From Streptacidiphilus rugosus AM-16 (GTDB lineage Bacteria; Actinomycetota; Actinomycetes; Streptomycetales; Streptomycetaceae), in NCBI RefSeq assembly GCF_000744655.1, contig NZ_JQMJ01000003.1, positions 744,001 to 808,000 on the forward strand: 64,000 nucleotides of DNA. The letters run 5' to 3'. Positions 7,086 to 15,334 of the stretch are shown here, piece after piece; position 1 is the stretch's first letter, and every line of letters starts with the position of its first letter. The notes under the pieces are model-generated. The model was not told the origin of the DNA. It saw only the letters and a program-made list of their open reading frames with translations, and ran no database searches. The position numbers were made by a program, and so were the translations under genes.

Positions 7086-9116
7086 TCACCAGGGGGAGGG
7101 AGCCGGCGGGGCGACGACCGTGGGCCGGTCGGCGCAGGTGATGGTGTTCGGCAGCTCCCACGGGGCGAACCACGGACCGGTCGTGCCGCCGCCGGTGTTG
7201 CCGCCGAGGTCGGTCAGCGAGAACTCCGAGCCGGCCGGGGTGAAGTGGAACGAGCCGCAGTTGTTGACGCCCACCGCGCCGACGTTGCGGGCGACCACGT
7301 GTCGGAAGGTGGCGTTCCCCGCGGCGCGGGCGCTGACGACGTCGGTGCCGGTGCCGTCGACCTTGATGTCGCGGAAGTGGACGTCGGTGATGGAGTAGAG
7401 GTCCTTCACCGGCCAGTCCGCGACCAGCATGATCGCGTTGTAGGTGTTGTCGAGGAAGTTGTCGCCGACCACCTCCACGTCGGCGTCGATGTTCCGCTCC
7501 AGGGCGTAGAACCAGATCGCGCCGAGGCCGATGTTCCAGTTCAGCTCGTACGTCCCGGCCCTGACGGTGGTGTTGTCGGTGATCCACAGGTGACCGGTGA
7601 ACGCCTGCGCGCCGAAGCGGGAGCCGACCTGGATCGCGCTGCCCTCCCGGATCGGGTCGGCGACCAGGTTGTCCGACAGCGTGTTGTCCGTTCCGCCGTA
7701 GACGGCGAGGCCGTTGGCGAGCACGGGGGTCTGCACCGTGTTGTGGTCGATGGTGTCGTCGGCGTCCTCGGCGGTCTCCGACCACAGCGCGATGCCGTCG
7801 TCGCCGGTGTTCCGCACGAAGTTGTTGCGGACGACCGAGTCCGTCACCCCGCTGTGGAAGTTGACGCCGTCGGCGATCTGGTCGGCGATCTGGTTGTTCG
7901 TGATGGAGAGGTTGTGCATCGGGCCGTCGAGCCAGATGCCGACCTTGGTGTGGTGCAGGTAGAGGCCGTCGATGCTGGAGTCGCTGAACGCGCCGCCGAT
8001 GGCGTTGACCTGGTCGGTGTCGATCCGCTCGCGCACGTCGCCCTCGACGGCGAAGCCGGAGAGGTGCACGTTGTGGCTGCCGCCCGCGCTCGCGTCCTTG
8101 CCGTAGAAGCCGACCCCGGTGTGCACGCTGCCGTCCGGAGAAGGCGTGGCCAGGGTGACCTGGTGGCCCTTGATGACCGTGTACCAGCTGCCGGCGCCCT
8201 CGATCGTCACGTCGTCGACCAGGATGTGCCGGTTGACCTGGTAGGTCCCCGGCGGGATGTAGACCTTCAGGTGCGTCCGCCTGGCGAAGGCGATCGCCGC
8301 GTCGACGGCGTCCGCGGAGTCCCGGCGGCCGGTCGGGTCCGCGCCGAAGGCGAGCACGTTCGCGGCGAGGAGGTCGATCTTCGGCGCGGCCACGAGCTGC
8401 GAGTCCATCAGGTCGACGGTGGTGGTGACGGCGTCGGCACTCCGCGGCACGGCGAGCCTGACCGTCTCGCCCGCCCGGTAGGTGCGGCCGAGCAGCAGGC
8501 GCTGCTCGTCGTAGAAGTGGTTCGGCCGGAAGGGCTTGGCGACGACCGGCGCGGGCGTGGTCTGGTCCGGCACGCACGAGCACTCGGTGATCCACCAGTC
8601 CGGGTGCAGCAGGTCCGCGTTGGGGTCGTTGGTGAACGGGTACTCGTTGTAGAGCCAGGCGTACTGCGAGGTCAGCGCCATCGTGGCCCGGTGGTGTCCG
8701 TCCACGCTGACGTCCAGCGGCGCGGTGAGCCCGCCGCCCGCGGGGGCGTCGGGAAGGCTGTAGCGGACGGTGATCGCGTTCGCGTCCCTGGGCAGGGTGA
8801 ACTCGACGTACTGACCCGGCGTCAACTGCACGGCGCTGCGGCCGGACGCCTCGGCGGCGAGGGTGTAGGCGTCGCGGCCGGGGCCGATGACGGTTCCGTC
8901 GGTGGCCGCCTTCTCGGCCTCCTGCTCGACGAAGCCGAGGTCCGCGCCGCGGCCGGCGACCAGGGCCGGGTCGAGCTCGGCCCGGGTGACGACGGGCGTG
9001 GCGGGGCCGGTGGTCGCGGCCGTAGGGGTGGCGGCTCTCGCGGTGATCGCGCCGCTGAGCGCGAGGCTCAGTCCGGCGGTGGCCGCGGTCAGCGCGGCCA
9101 GGGTGCTGCGTGACAT
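7086..9116 (-). CDS. Secreted alpha-1,3-glucanase/mycodextranase-like enzyme (GH87-type)
   Basis: A 676-residue secreted protein. Residues 1-28 form a Sec signal peptide (MSRSTLAALTA... to ARA). About residues 60-240 form a beta-rich module that precedes the catalytic part in GH87 proteins. From about 250 on there is a right-handed parallel beta-helix, starting NVLAFGADPTGRRDSADAVDAAI and IPPGTYQVN, with later coils such as GDVRERIDTDQVN, GIWLDGPMHNL, IADGVNFHSGV, NTGDDGIALWSE and NGLAVYGGTDN. The Asp-rich DGPM and GDDGIALW motifs match the GH87 active cleft. The likely role is hydrolysis of fungal cell-wall alpha-1,3-glucan. The start was chosen at the signal peptide; an upstream in-frame ATG would add a non-signal leader. 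Substrate is inferred from family resemblance. Confidence 0.82.
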   Translation of the reverse strand: MSRSTLAALTAATAGLSLALSGAITARAATPTAATTGPATPVVTRAELDPALVAGRGADLGFVEQEAEKAATDGTVIGPGRDAYTLAAEASGRSAVQLTPGQYVEFTLPRDANAITVRYSLPDAPAGGGLTAPLDVSVDGHHRATMALTSQYAWLYNEYPFTNDPNADLLHPDWWITECSCVPDQTTPAPVVAKPFRPNHFYDEQRLLLGRTYRAGETVRLAVPRSADAVTTTVDLMDSQLVAAPKIDLLAANVLAFGADPTGRRDSADAVDAAIAFARRTHLKVYIPPGTYQVNRHILVDDVTIEGAGSWYTVIKGHQVTLATPSPDGSVHTGVGFYGKDASAGGSHNVHLSGFAVEGDVRERIDTDQVNAIGGAFSDSSIDGLYLHHTKVGIWLDGPMHNLSITNNQIADQIADGVNFHSGVTDSVVRNNFVRNTGDDGIALWSETAEDADDTIDHNTVQTPVLANGLAVYGGTDNTLSDNLVADPIREGSAIQVGSRFGAQAFTGHLWITDNTTVRAGTYELNWNIGLGAIWFYALERNIDADVEVVGDNFLDNTYNAIMLVADWPVKDLYSITDVHFRDIKVDGTGTDVVSARAAGNATFRHVVARNVGAVGVNNCGSFHFTPAGSEFSLTDLGGNTGGGTTGPWFAPWELPNTITCADRPTVVAPPAPSPW

Positions 9117-9344
9117 CGCATGCTCGTTTCTCTGGGCGGGGGGAGGGAGTGCGTGCGGACGCGCGAAACGAGGCGAGAGTAGGGCGTATCGGAGCCTGTT
9201 AACAAGACTTGCGCGGAATACTTTCGTCCGGCAGTACCAAAGATTCTCATCACTGTAGATTTCTTGCGTCACCCAGCTCGTCCGGCGCCCCCTGTCGCGC
9301 GTGCCCGAAGCGCTGGATACTCACAGGCGGCGAGGGGGGCAGGG

Positions 9345-10376
9345 ATGGGCATGCTGTGGCGCGGGGTCACCGCGCGGACCGGGGCGGCGGGGACGCGGTG
9401 GCTGCGGCCGGTGCGGTGGATCTGGCGGCCGCCGGAGCGGGGCCTGCCGGACGCGCTGCGCCTGCGTCGGCTCTCCGCCTGGACCGCCCGGCGGCTCGCT
9501 GGCGCGCTCGCGCTGGCGGCGCTCGTGCTCGCGCTGCTCGGGAGCTCAGGAGCGGCGCCGGCCTGGCTCGCGCCGGTGCCGCTGCTGCTGGACCTCGTCC
9601 TGTGGCGGGTGCTGCCGCGCCCGCTCCGGCTGGCCGTGCGCACCGCCGGGCTCGCCGAGGAGACCAGGAGGCTGAACACGCTGATGGGCTCCTGGGGCCC
9701 CAAGCTGGAGTTCGACCCCGACCTCGGTCACGCGGGCAGGCCGCTGCCCGAGGTCTCCGACCCCGCACTCGCCGCGTTCGGCGCGGAGTGCCAGGCGGCC
9801 CCGCTGCCGCGCCTGCTCGCCGAGGAGGCGGGGACCCGGCGGCCGGGCCCGGAGTTCGACGGCTGGCTCCGGTTCGGGAAGCTCAGATGGGCCGGGGGTT
9901 CGCTGGTGCTGGTCGGGGGCGGATCCACGCTGGTCGAGGTCGACCTGACCGATCCGGACCCGGGTCCTCGCCCCCGGCCCTGGAGGCGGTCCCGGTCGAC
10001 GCTGCCGGACCGCCCGACGGAACTGGTGCTGCTGCGCGAGCGGCGGCCAGGACGGGGCCGGGGCCTTGAGGTCCGCGTGCTGCTGCTCGACGCCGGCGGG
10101 CGGCGGCTGCTGACGATGCCGGGGATCGGCCTGGACGAGACGCAGCTGCGGAAGGTCGCCTCCGCGGCCCGGCTCTCCTACAGCCGGTACACGTTCCTGC
10201 TGCCCTGGGAGGCGCCCGGACGCGGCCTGGCCGCCAGGCTCTTCCCGCCGCGTCGCGGTCACGTCCGGATCGGCGGCCCGGTCGCGGTGACCGCTGCGGC
10301 GACCAGGGAGACCGCGCGGACCCGGCCGACGAGACCCGCCGAAACCGACGGGGACATCGACAGGTTGACGCGGTGA
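9345..10376 (+). CDS. Membrane-anchored protein of unknown function
   Basis: A 343-residue protein that I do not assign to a family. About residues 40-85 contain two hydrophobic segments (LAGALALAALVLALLG and APAWLAPVPLLLDLVLW) that look like a helical hairpin. The remainder is soluble and Arg-rich, with strands such as GGSLVLVGGGSTLVEVDL and LEVRVLLLDAGGRRLLTMPGIGLDETQLRKVASAARLSYSRY, which suggests a small beta-sandwich or PH-like fold. The ATG at 9345 follows a GAGGGGGGCAGGG purine run. The gene is followed closely by the SRPBCC gene, whose region overlaps its last codons. It is clearly coding; function unknown. Confidence 0.7.
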   Translation: MGMLWRGVTARTGAAGTRWLRPVRWIWRPPERGLPDALRLRRLSAWTARRLAGALALAALVLALLGSSGAAPAWLAPVPLLLDLVLWRVLPRPLRLAVRTAGLAEETRRLNTLMGSWGPKLEFDPDLGHAGRPLPEVSDPALAAFGAECQAAPLPRLLAEEAGTRRPGPEFDGWLRFGKLRWAGGSLVLVGGGSTLVEVDLTDPDPGPRPRPWRRSRSTLPDRPTELVLLRERRPGRGRGLEVRVLLLDAGGRRLLTMPGIGLDETQLRKVASAARLSYSRYTFLLPWEAPGRGLAARLFPPRRGHVRIGGPVAVTAAATRETARTRPTRPAETDGDIDRLTR

Positions 10377-10420
10377 CCTCCGGCGCGGTGCGATGCCGCC
10401 CACACCTTCAGGAGGGCGCC

Positions 10421-10900
10421 ATGAGCACACGCCGCGATTCCGTCTCCGTCCGCACGGAGATCGCCGCCACCCCGGACGCGGTCTGGGCGGCCGTCGCCGA
10501 CGTGACGAGGATGGGCGAGTGGAGCCCCGAGTGCACCGGCGCGGTCTGGCGCGGGGAGCCGGCCGGGCCGGTGGTGGGCGCGCGGTTCCAGGGGCGGAAC
10601 CGCAAGGGCGCCGTCCGCTGGAGCACCATGTGCCGGATCGTCGAGGCCGAGCCGGGGCGGGCCTTCGCCTGGGACGTCGACTGGGGTGTGCCGATCGCCC
10701 GTTGGACGTTCCGGATCACCCCGGGCGCGGACGGCGGTGCGACGGTCGTGGAGCAGTCCTGGCAGGACCGCCGCGGCCGGGTGATCGCCTGGCTCACCGA
10801 GGCCGCGCTCCGCACCGGCCGTCGCGTCGACTGGAACGAGACCACGATGACGGCGACGCTCGCCGCCCTCAAGCGCTCGCTGGAGACCGCGGACGTCTAG
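10421..10900 (+). CDS. SRPBCC (START-like) ligand-binding protein
   Basis: A 159-residue SRPBCC/polyketide-cyclase-like protein. The hallmark opening (SVSVRTEIAATPDAVWAAVADVTRMGEWSPECTGAVW) forms the first strand and helices, followed by GARFQGRNRKGAVRW, RAFAWDV and the long C-terminal helix. Such domains bind a hydrophobic ligand in a deep cavity; some act as cyclases or as coenzyme-binding proteins. A near-perfect AGGAGG lies 5 bases before the ATG at 10421, which fixes the start. It stands alone after the membrane protein gene and is convergent with the repeat-cysteine gene. The ligand is not predictable. Confidence 0.9.
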   Translation: MSTRRDSVSVRTEIAATPDAVWAAVADVTRMGEWSPECTGAVWRGEPAGPVVGARFQGRNRKGAVRWSTMCRIVEAEPGRAFAWDVDWGVPIARWTFRITPGADGGATVVEQSWQDRRGRVIAWLTEAALRTGRRVDWNETTMTATLAALKRSLETADV

Positions 10901-10909
10901 GGCTTCCGG

Positions 10910-11722
10910 CTACTGCTCTTCGAACTGCAGCCAGGAGCGGTGCCAGAGCAGGGCGCACTGCCGGTCGCAGCTCAGTCCGGCCAGCGGTTCGCCCAGACAG
11001 CGCAGGCCGTCCAGCTGGTACCACTCGCCGACCGGGTACTGCCAGCGCGGCAGCGCCCGCGGGCGGACCTCGCGGAGCACCGGCAGCCGCAGCCCGACGT
11101 AGCGGGCCATCGCCGCGTGGAACGGGACGCCGAGCAGCGTGCCGTCCGAGCCGAGCGTCTGCTGGATCTCCTGCAGGCTGCGGACGGTGGCGTGCCTGGT
11201 CGGCGTGGGCAGCGGGGCCGGGGCCTCGGCCGGGCGCAGCCACGCGTCGCGGAAGAGCAGCGCGCAGCCGAGTCCGCAGCCCTCGTCCTCCGGCCCCGCC
11301 CCGGCGCAGGTGCCGCCGCGCAGGGTGACCGTGCGGCCGATCCTGCGCATCCGGTAGTGATCGTCCATCATGCGCCGCACCACGTGCTCGACCTGGTACG
11401 TCCCGCCGCAGAAGGACCACTGGCTGCCGGTGAACCAGAGCCCGCCCAGCCGGTCGTCGGCGTCGAGCGTGGCCCGGATCTCCTCGGCGCCGAGCACCGT
11501 CACCCACGTGCCGACCGCGAACGCGGAGGCCGTGCCCTGGGCCGGCAGGCCCGACAGCCGCAGCCTCGCGTGCTCGCGGATCCGGCGGGTCGGCCGCAGC
11601 ACGCTGAACGGGGGGCGGGCGTGGATCGGCAGGCCTTCGTACTGGCAGCGGGCCGCCTGCATCGAAAGCCGGTTCGCAGGCGGCCGCTGGACGGCGGGCG
11701 CGGGGCTGGGGGACTGGGGCAT
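10910..11722 (-). CDS. Tandem-repeat cysteine protein of unknown function
   Basis: A 270-residue protein built from two diverged copies of a unit of about 90 residues, at about 71-162 and 177-265. Both copies open with EI-x-x-TL-x-x-D and end with an identically spaced motif: C139-x9-C149-x3-C153-ALLFRDAWL and C242-x9-C252-x3-C256-ALLWHRSWL. Unit one has an extra Cys (SFCGGTY, C105) that is Val in unit two. Three cysteines per unit suggest metal binding or a disulfide core. From memory this resembles an uncharacterised bacterial family with a GCQxxCLLFWKEAWL-type signature, but I cannot confirm it. No signal peptide is present. The ATG at 11722 has GAGGAG 7 bases upstream. It is separate from the APC permease by 123 bp. 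Confidence 0.8.
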   Translation of the reverse strand: MPQSPSPAPAVQRPPANRLSMQAARCQYEGLPIHARPPFSVLRPTRRIREHARLRLSGLPAQGTASAFAVGTWVTVLGAEEIRATLDADDRLGGLWFTGSQWSFCGGTYQVEHVVRRMMDDHYRMRRIGRTVTLRGGTCAGAGPEDEGCGLGCALLFRDAWLRPAEAPAPLPTPTRHATVRSLQEIQQTLGSDGTLLGVPFHAAMARYVGLRLPVLREVRPRALPRWQYPVGEWYQLDGLRCLGEPLAGLSCDRQCALLWHRSWLQFEEQ

Positions 11723-11845
11723 CGGACGACTCCTCGACGGCTGGGTCGGTGGGTACCGGCTCGCGCTGCCGATGGTAGCCAGCCGACTACGGATTGGAGT
11801 CATCCCTCGCCCTTTCGGGCGACGCCTTGTGTCGGTCGGTTGACC

Positions 11846-13522
11846 TCAGAAGGTGGGCTTGCTCGGCGGCAGGTGCGGGTCCTCCGGCTCGGTGAACTGG
11901 TCGCCCGCGCCGATGTACTCCTGGGTCTCCGAGGCGGGCAGCCTGACCGCCTGCGCCCAGTAGTAGATGACCAGGCTGAACAGGGCCACCAGGCCGATGT
12001 CCCACCACAGTCCGATGTTGTTGGTGGCGCCGCAGGACACCGTGGACGCCGGACCGGAGCTGCAGAAGCCGCCCTGCCAGGAGATCAGGCCGAGCCCGAC
12101 CAGGTAGACCGGCAGCCACTGGGCCGCCCGCCAGTCCAGGTGCGGCGCCTTCGGGTTGAGCTTGAACGCCGTCGAGGCGCCCAGCAGCAGGTAGCCGAGC
12201 ACGATGCCGATGCCGAGCCGCCACAGCGTGTCGAAGCCGGACCAGTAGATGATCAGGTTGGCCACGATGAAGGCGACGGGCGACCAGAAGTTGCCGCCGG
12301 GCAGCCGGTAGGGGCGCTCGCGGTCCGGGTCGTTCTTGCGCAGCGCTCCGAAGGCCAGCGGCGCGCCCGCGTACATCAGCACGCTCGCCGAGGTGATGAA
12401 GCCGACCAGCTTCTGCCAGGTCGGGAACGGCAGGAAGACGATCAGGCCCATGGCGAAGGCGAAGAAGAGGCTGAACCACGGAACACCGCGTTTGGTCGTC
12501 TTCTCGAAGATCTCCGGCACGTAGCCGTTGCGGGACAGCCCGTAGGAGACCCTGGAGGTCGCGGTGACGTAGATCAGGCCGGTTCCGGCCGGGGAGACGA
12601 CCGCATCGATGTAGAGGATCGTGGCCAGCCAGCCGAGCCCGACCGTGGTGGCCAGGCCGGCGAACGGGCCCGCCTTTCCGGTGAAGGTCAGGTTGGCCCA
12701 GCCCTGGGCGAAGGCGCTGTGCGGCAGTGCCGCGATGAAGACGACCTGCAGCGCGATGTAGATGAACGCGCCGATGAAGATCGAACCGATCACCGCGCGG
12801 GGGATGTCGCGTTTGGGATTCGCGCTCTCACCGGCCAGTTGGTCGGCCTGCTCGAATCCCAGCAGGGCGAAGATGATTCCGCTGGTGCTCACCGCGGAGA
12901 GCACGCCCTTCGCGCCGAACGGGGAGAAGCCCTGGTAGCCGAAATTGCTTCCGTGGAAGTTGGTGATCGCGAGAGCCGCGATGGTCAGGAGCGGCACCCC
13001 GATTTTCCACCAGGTGGCCGCGCTGTTGGTGTGCGCGAGCACCTTGATGCCGAACCAGTTCACCAGCACGAAGAAGGCCATGAAAGCCACGGCCAGCGCG
13101 TATCCGGCGCCGGTCAGGTGGTTCTTCCCGGTCTGGATCCAGTCCGCGTGGACGCTCAGGTAGTTCAGTGAGGCCATGACCTCGATGGGGGCGACGGTCA
13201 CGGCCTGCAGCCAGGAGAACCAGCCGAAGGACGCGCCGGCCGCTGTGCCGAACGCGTAGTGAGGGAATCGGCCCGTGCCGCCCGCCACCGGATAGGCGGC
13301 GCCGAGTTCGGCGTGCACGAAGGCCAGAATGGTGATGGCGACGGCGCCGATACCCCAGGAGACGAGAGCCGCGGTTCCGGCGGCCTGTGCTGCGAAGAGG
13401 GCGCCGAAGAGCCAACCTGAGCCGATGATGGACCCCACCGAGGTCCAGGTCAGTCCGATCAGCCCGATTTCACGTTTCAGGGCGTGCTGGGGCGTTCCGG
13501 AGGGGGCTGTCGACGTGGCCAT
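11846..13522 (-). CDS. APC-superfamily amino acid/polyamine permease
   Basis: A 558-residue integral membrane transporter of the amino acid-polyamine-organocation family, with about twelve or more helices. The first helix carries the substrate-binding unwound motif GSIIGSGWLFG (about residues 30-40). Helix six carries the matching GIIFALLGFEQADQLAGESANPKRDIPRAV, the most conserved APC region. It has an extended C-terminal part with additional helices and a polar Pro/Glu tail (FTEPEDPHLPPSKP). GGTGA lies 6-8 bases before the ATG. It stands as a single gene, divergent from the OB-fold/SPFH pair, with a short palindrome (TGGACAAGTCCA) in the shared upstream region. Substrate is unknown. Confidence 0.92.
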   Translation of the reverse strand: MATSTAPSGTPQHALKREIGLIGLTWTSVGSIIGSGWLFGALFAAQAAGTAALVSWGIGAVAITILAFVHAELGAAYPVAGGTGRFPHYAFGTAAGASFGWFSWLQAVTVAPIEVMASLNYLSVHADWIQTGKNHLTGAGYALAVAFMAFFVLVNWFGIKVLAHTNSAATWWKIGVPLLTIAALAITNFHGSNFGYQGFSPFGAKGVLSAVSTSGIIFALLGFEQADQLAGESANPKRDIPRAVIGSIFIGAFIYIALQVVFIAALPHSAFAQGWANLTFTGKAGPFAGLATTVGLGWLATILYIDAVVSPAGTGLIYVTATSRVSYGLSRNGYVPEIFEKTTKRGVPWFSLFFAFAMGLIVFLPFPTWQKLVGFITSASVLMYAGAPLAFGALRKNDPDRERPYRLPGGNFWSPVAFIVANLIIYWSGFDTLWRLGIGIVLGYLLLGASTAFKLNPKAPHLDWRAAQWLPVYLVGLGLISWQGGFCSSGPASTVSCGATNNIGLWWDIGLVALFSLVIYYWAQAVRLPASETQEYIGAGDQFTEPEDPHLPPSKPTF

Positions 13523-13633
13523 GAGGGATCACCTTCGTTCCGACCGGGTCGGAGTCGGCGATATCGGTGAGCCGAAGGGTTGTTCGGCCCCCTGGATATC
13601 GGAGCCTGGCGACGACTGGCTTGTTGCACACGT

Positions 13634-13645
13634 TGGACAAGTCCA
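13634..13645. promoter_or_regulatory. Operator-like palindrome TGGACAAGTCCA
   Basis: TGGAC-AA-GTCCA is a perfect inverted repeat lying inside a larger imperfect one, with CTGGCTTGT upstream pairing with ACAAGTCCAG. It sits about 112 bp upstream of the APC permease start and 95 bp upstream of the OB-fold gene, in the only regulatory gap between them. The binding protein is unknown. Confidence 0.35.
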
Positions 13646-13739
13646 GCATAGGAGCGGAACGGCTCCTCGGCCGTTTCAGCGGGCACGGATCGGCGCTAGG
13701 GTCTTGATCGCCAGCGAGAGCGGGAAGGGGCGGCCCAGA

Positions 13740-13967
13740 ATGCCAGCGGACGAGGCCGTGATCGGCTGCACCGGTCGGCTGCTCATCGGCACCCGTGGAA
13801 TCGAAGGCCCGGGGGAGGTACTGGTGCGGGTGCGCGGGGGCACGGAGGCCTTCATGGCCTGGTCCGCGGAGCCGCTGCCGGTCGGGGCGACGGTGCTGGT
13901 GATCGAATCCAGAGGGGCGCGACAGGTCGACGTGATCGAGTGGGTCGATCCCCTCGACGCTCCTTGA
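13740..13967 (+). CDS. NfeD-like OB-fold protein (short, soluble)
   Basis: A 75-residue protein that corresponds to the C-terminal OB-fold of NfeD proteins: IGCTGRLLIGTRGIEGPGEVLVRVRGGTEAFMAWSAEPLPVGATVLVIESRGARQVDVIEWV is a complete five-strand barrel pattern with the typical 'G-x-AxT-x-L-x-P-x-G' like opening. It lacks any transmembrane segment, unlike full NfeD. It ends 72 bp before an SPFH/flotillin gene. NfeD and SPFH genes are paired in most bacteria, where NfeD-type domains bind the SPFH partner in membrane microdomains. The ATG start is weakly supported; GTG at 13758 is an alternative. Confidence 0.75.
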   Translation: MPADEAVIGCTGRLLIGTRGIEGPGEVLVRVRGGTEAFMAWSAEPLPVGATVLVIESRGARQVDVIEWVDPLDAP

Positions 13968-14039
13968 CGCGTGCAGCAGACTCGGCGCACGCGTTCCCGC
14001 AGCAGTCATCAGGCAGTACCAACGGAGGAGACGAGAAGG

Positions 14040-15185
14040 ATGTTCGGTTACCGCGTTCCGGCCCCCGACGAGGCGATGTTGATCTCCGGCGGCAGGCGTG
14101 GGCTCGGGGGTGCACCGTTCCGCGTCGTCACCGGCCACGGCAAGTTCGTGCTGCCGGTCTTCCGCAAGACCCGCTTCCTGACCCTGGCCATGTGCGAGTC
14201 CGAGGTCGCGGAGACCTGTGTGACCCGCCAGGGCATCGCGCTGACCGTGCGCGCCGTGATCGCCTTCAAGGTCGGCAACGACCACGAGAGCATCGTCAAC
14301 GCGGGTCAGCGCTTCCTGTCCGACCAGGACCAGATGTCCATTCTGACCGGCCGGATCTTCGCCGGTCACCTGCGTTCGATCATCGGCTCGATGACGGTCG
14401 AGGAGATCGTCACCGAGCGGCAGAAGCTGGCCACCGAGGTGCTGGAGACCTCGAAGCCGGAGATGGCCAGGATCGGCCTGATCGTCGACTCGCTGCAGAT
14501 CCAGTCCATCGACGACGGCCAGACCGGCTACATCGCGGCCATGGCCGCGCCGCACAAGGCCAACATCCAGCGGGCCGCACAGGTCGCCCAGGCCGCCGCG
14601 ACGCAGGCGTCCGCCGAGGCGGAGCAGGCCGCGGCGCGGAACCAGGCCGAGTACGCGCGGCAGACCGCCGTCGTCAAGGCGCAGTACACCGCCGAGATCG
14701 ACCGCGCGCAGGCCCAGGCCGCGCAGGCCGGTCCGCTGGCCGCCGCGCACGCGCAGCAGGAGGTGCTGGAGGCCCAGACCGAGCTGGCCCAGCGTGCGGC
14801 GGAGCTGCGGCAGCAGCAGTTGGTGGCGGAGATCGTGAAGCCCGCGGAGGCGGAGGCCGAGCGGATCAGGGTGCTGGCCCTGGCCGAGGCCGAGCGGATG
14901 AAGATCCAGGCCGAGGCGGCGGCCTCGCACGACAGGGTCGCGCTGGACCGGATGCTGATCGACCAGCTGCCGCAGATCGTCAAGGAGGCGGCCGGCGGCC
15001 TGAAGGGCGCCAACGTCAACGTGCTCAACGGCGCGGACGGGCTGGGCGAGATCGCGGCCGGACTGGTCGGCCAGGGTCTGACGATCCTCGACTCGGTGCG
15101 CCGCAACCTCGGTGCGCCGCAGGGGCAGGAGGACGACAAGCCGGTCCGCAAGGAGCTGAACGGCGGTCAGATCAACGTCGACTGA
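14040..15185 (+). CDS. SPFH/band-7 (flotillin-like) protein
   Basis: A 381-residue flotillin-like scaffold. About residues 1-175 form the SPFH domain (VPAPDEAMLISGG, GKFVLPVFRKTRFLTLAMCESEV, ALTVRAVIAFKVG, GSMTVEEIVTERQKLATEVLE). About residues 175-320 form a long Ala/Glu/Gln-rich coiled coil (EAEQAAARNQAEYARQTA, AEAERIRVLALAEAERMKIQAEA). The C-terminus is polar. No membrane helix is evident, so attachment would be by the hydrophobic SPFH face. It has GGAGGAG 9 bases before the ATG. It probably forms membrane assemblies with the preceding NfeD-like protein. A strong hairpin follows at once. Confidence 0.9.
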   Translation: MFGYRVPAPDEAMLISGGRRGLGGAPFRVVTGHGKFVLPVFRKTRFLTLAMCESEVAETCVTRQGIALTVRAVIAFKVGNDHESIVNAGQRFLSDQDQMSILTGRIFAGHLRSIIGSMTVEEIVTERQKLATEVLETSKPEMARIGLIVDSLQIQSIDDGQTGYIAAMAAPHKANIQRAAQVAQAAATQASAEAEQAAARNQAEYARQTAVVKAQYTAEIDRAQAQAAQAGPLAAAHAQQEVLEAQTELAQRAAELRQQQLVAEIVKPAEAEAERIRVLALAEAERMKIQAEAAASHDRVALDRMLIDQLPQIVKEAAGGLKGANVNVLNGADGLGEIAAGLVGQGLTILDSVRRNLGAPQGQEDDKPVRKELNGGQINVD

Positions 15186-15200
15186 CGTCAAGTGACGGTG

Positions 15201-15241
15201 ACGGTGCGGCTGTTGCGCGGTTGTGACAACGGCCGCACCGT
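15201..15241 (+). terminator. Hairpin terminator after the SPFH gene
   Basis: Arms at 15201-15215 (ACGGTGCGGCTGTTG) and 15227-15241 pair at 14 of 15 positions with the remaining one G-T, around an 11-base loop. It starts 16 bases after the stop codon. No T-run follows, as is usual in actinomycetes. Confidence 0.7.
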
Positions 15242-15334
15242 TCCGGGATGAGTGCGGGGCACTCTCTTCCCAGACACCCGATCGAACGGATCGGACGAAG
15301 GATCGAGACTGCCTGAATCCTGGGGGACCCCGCC

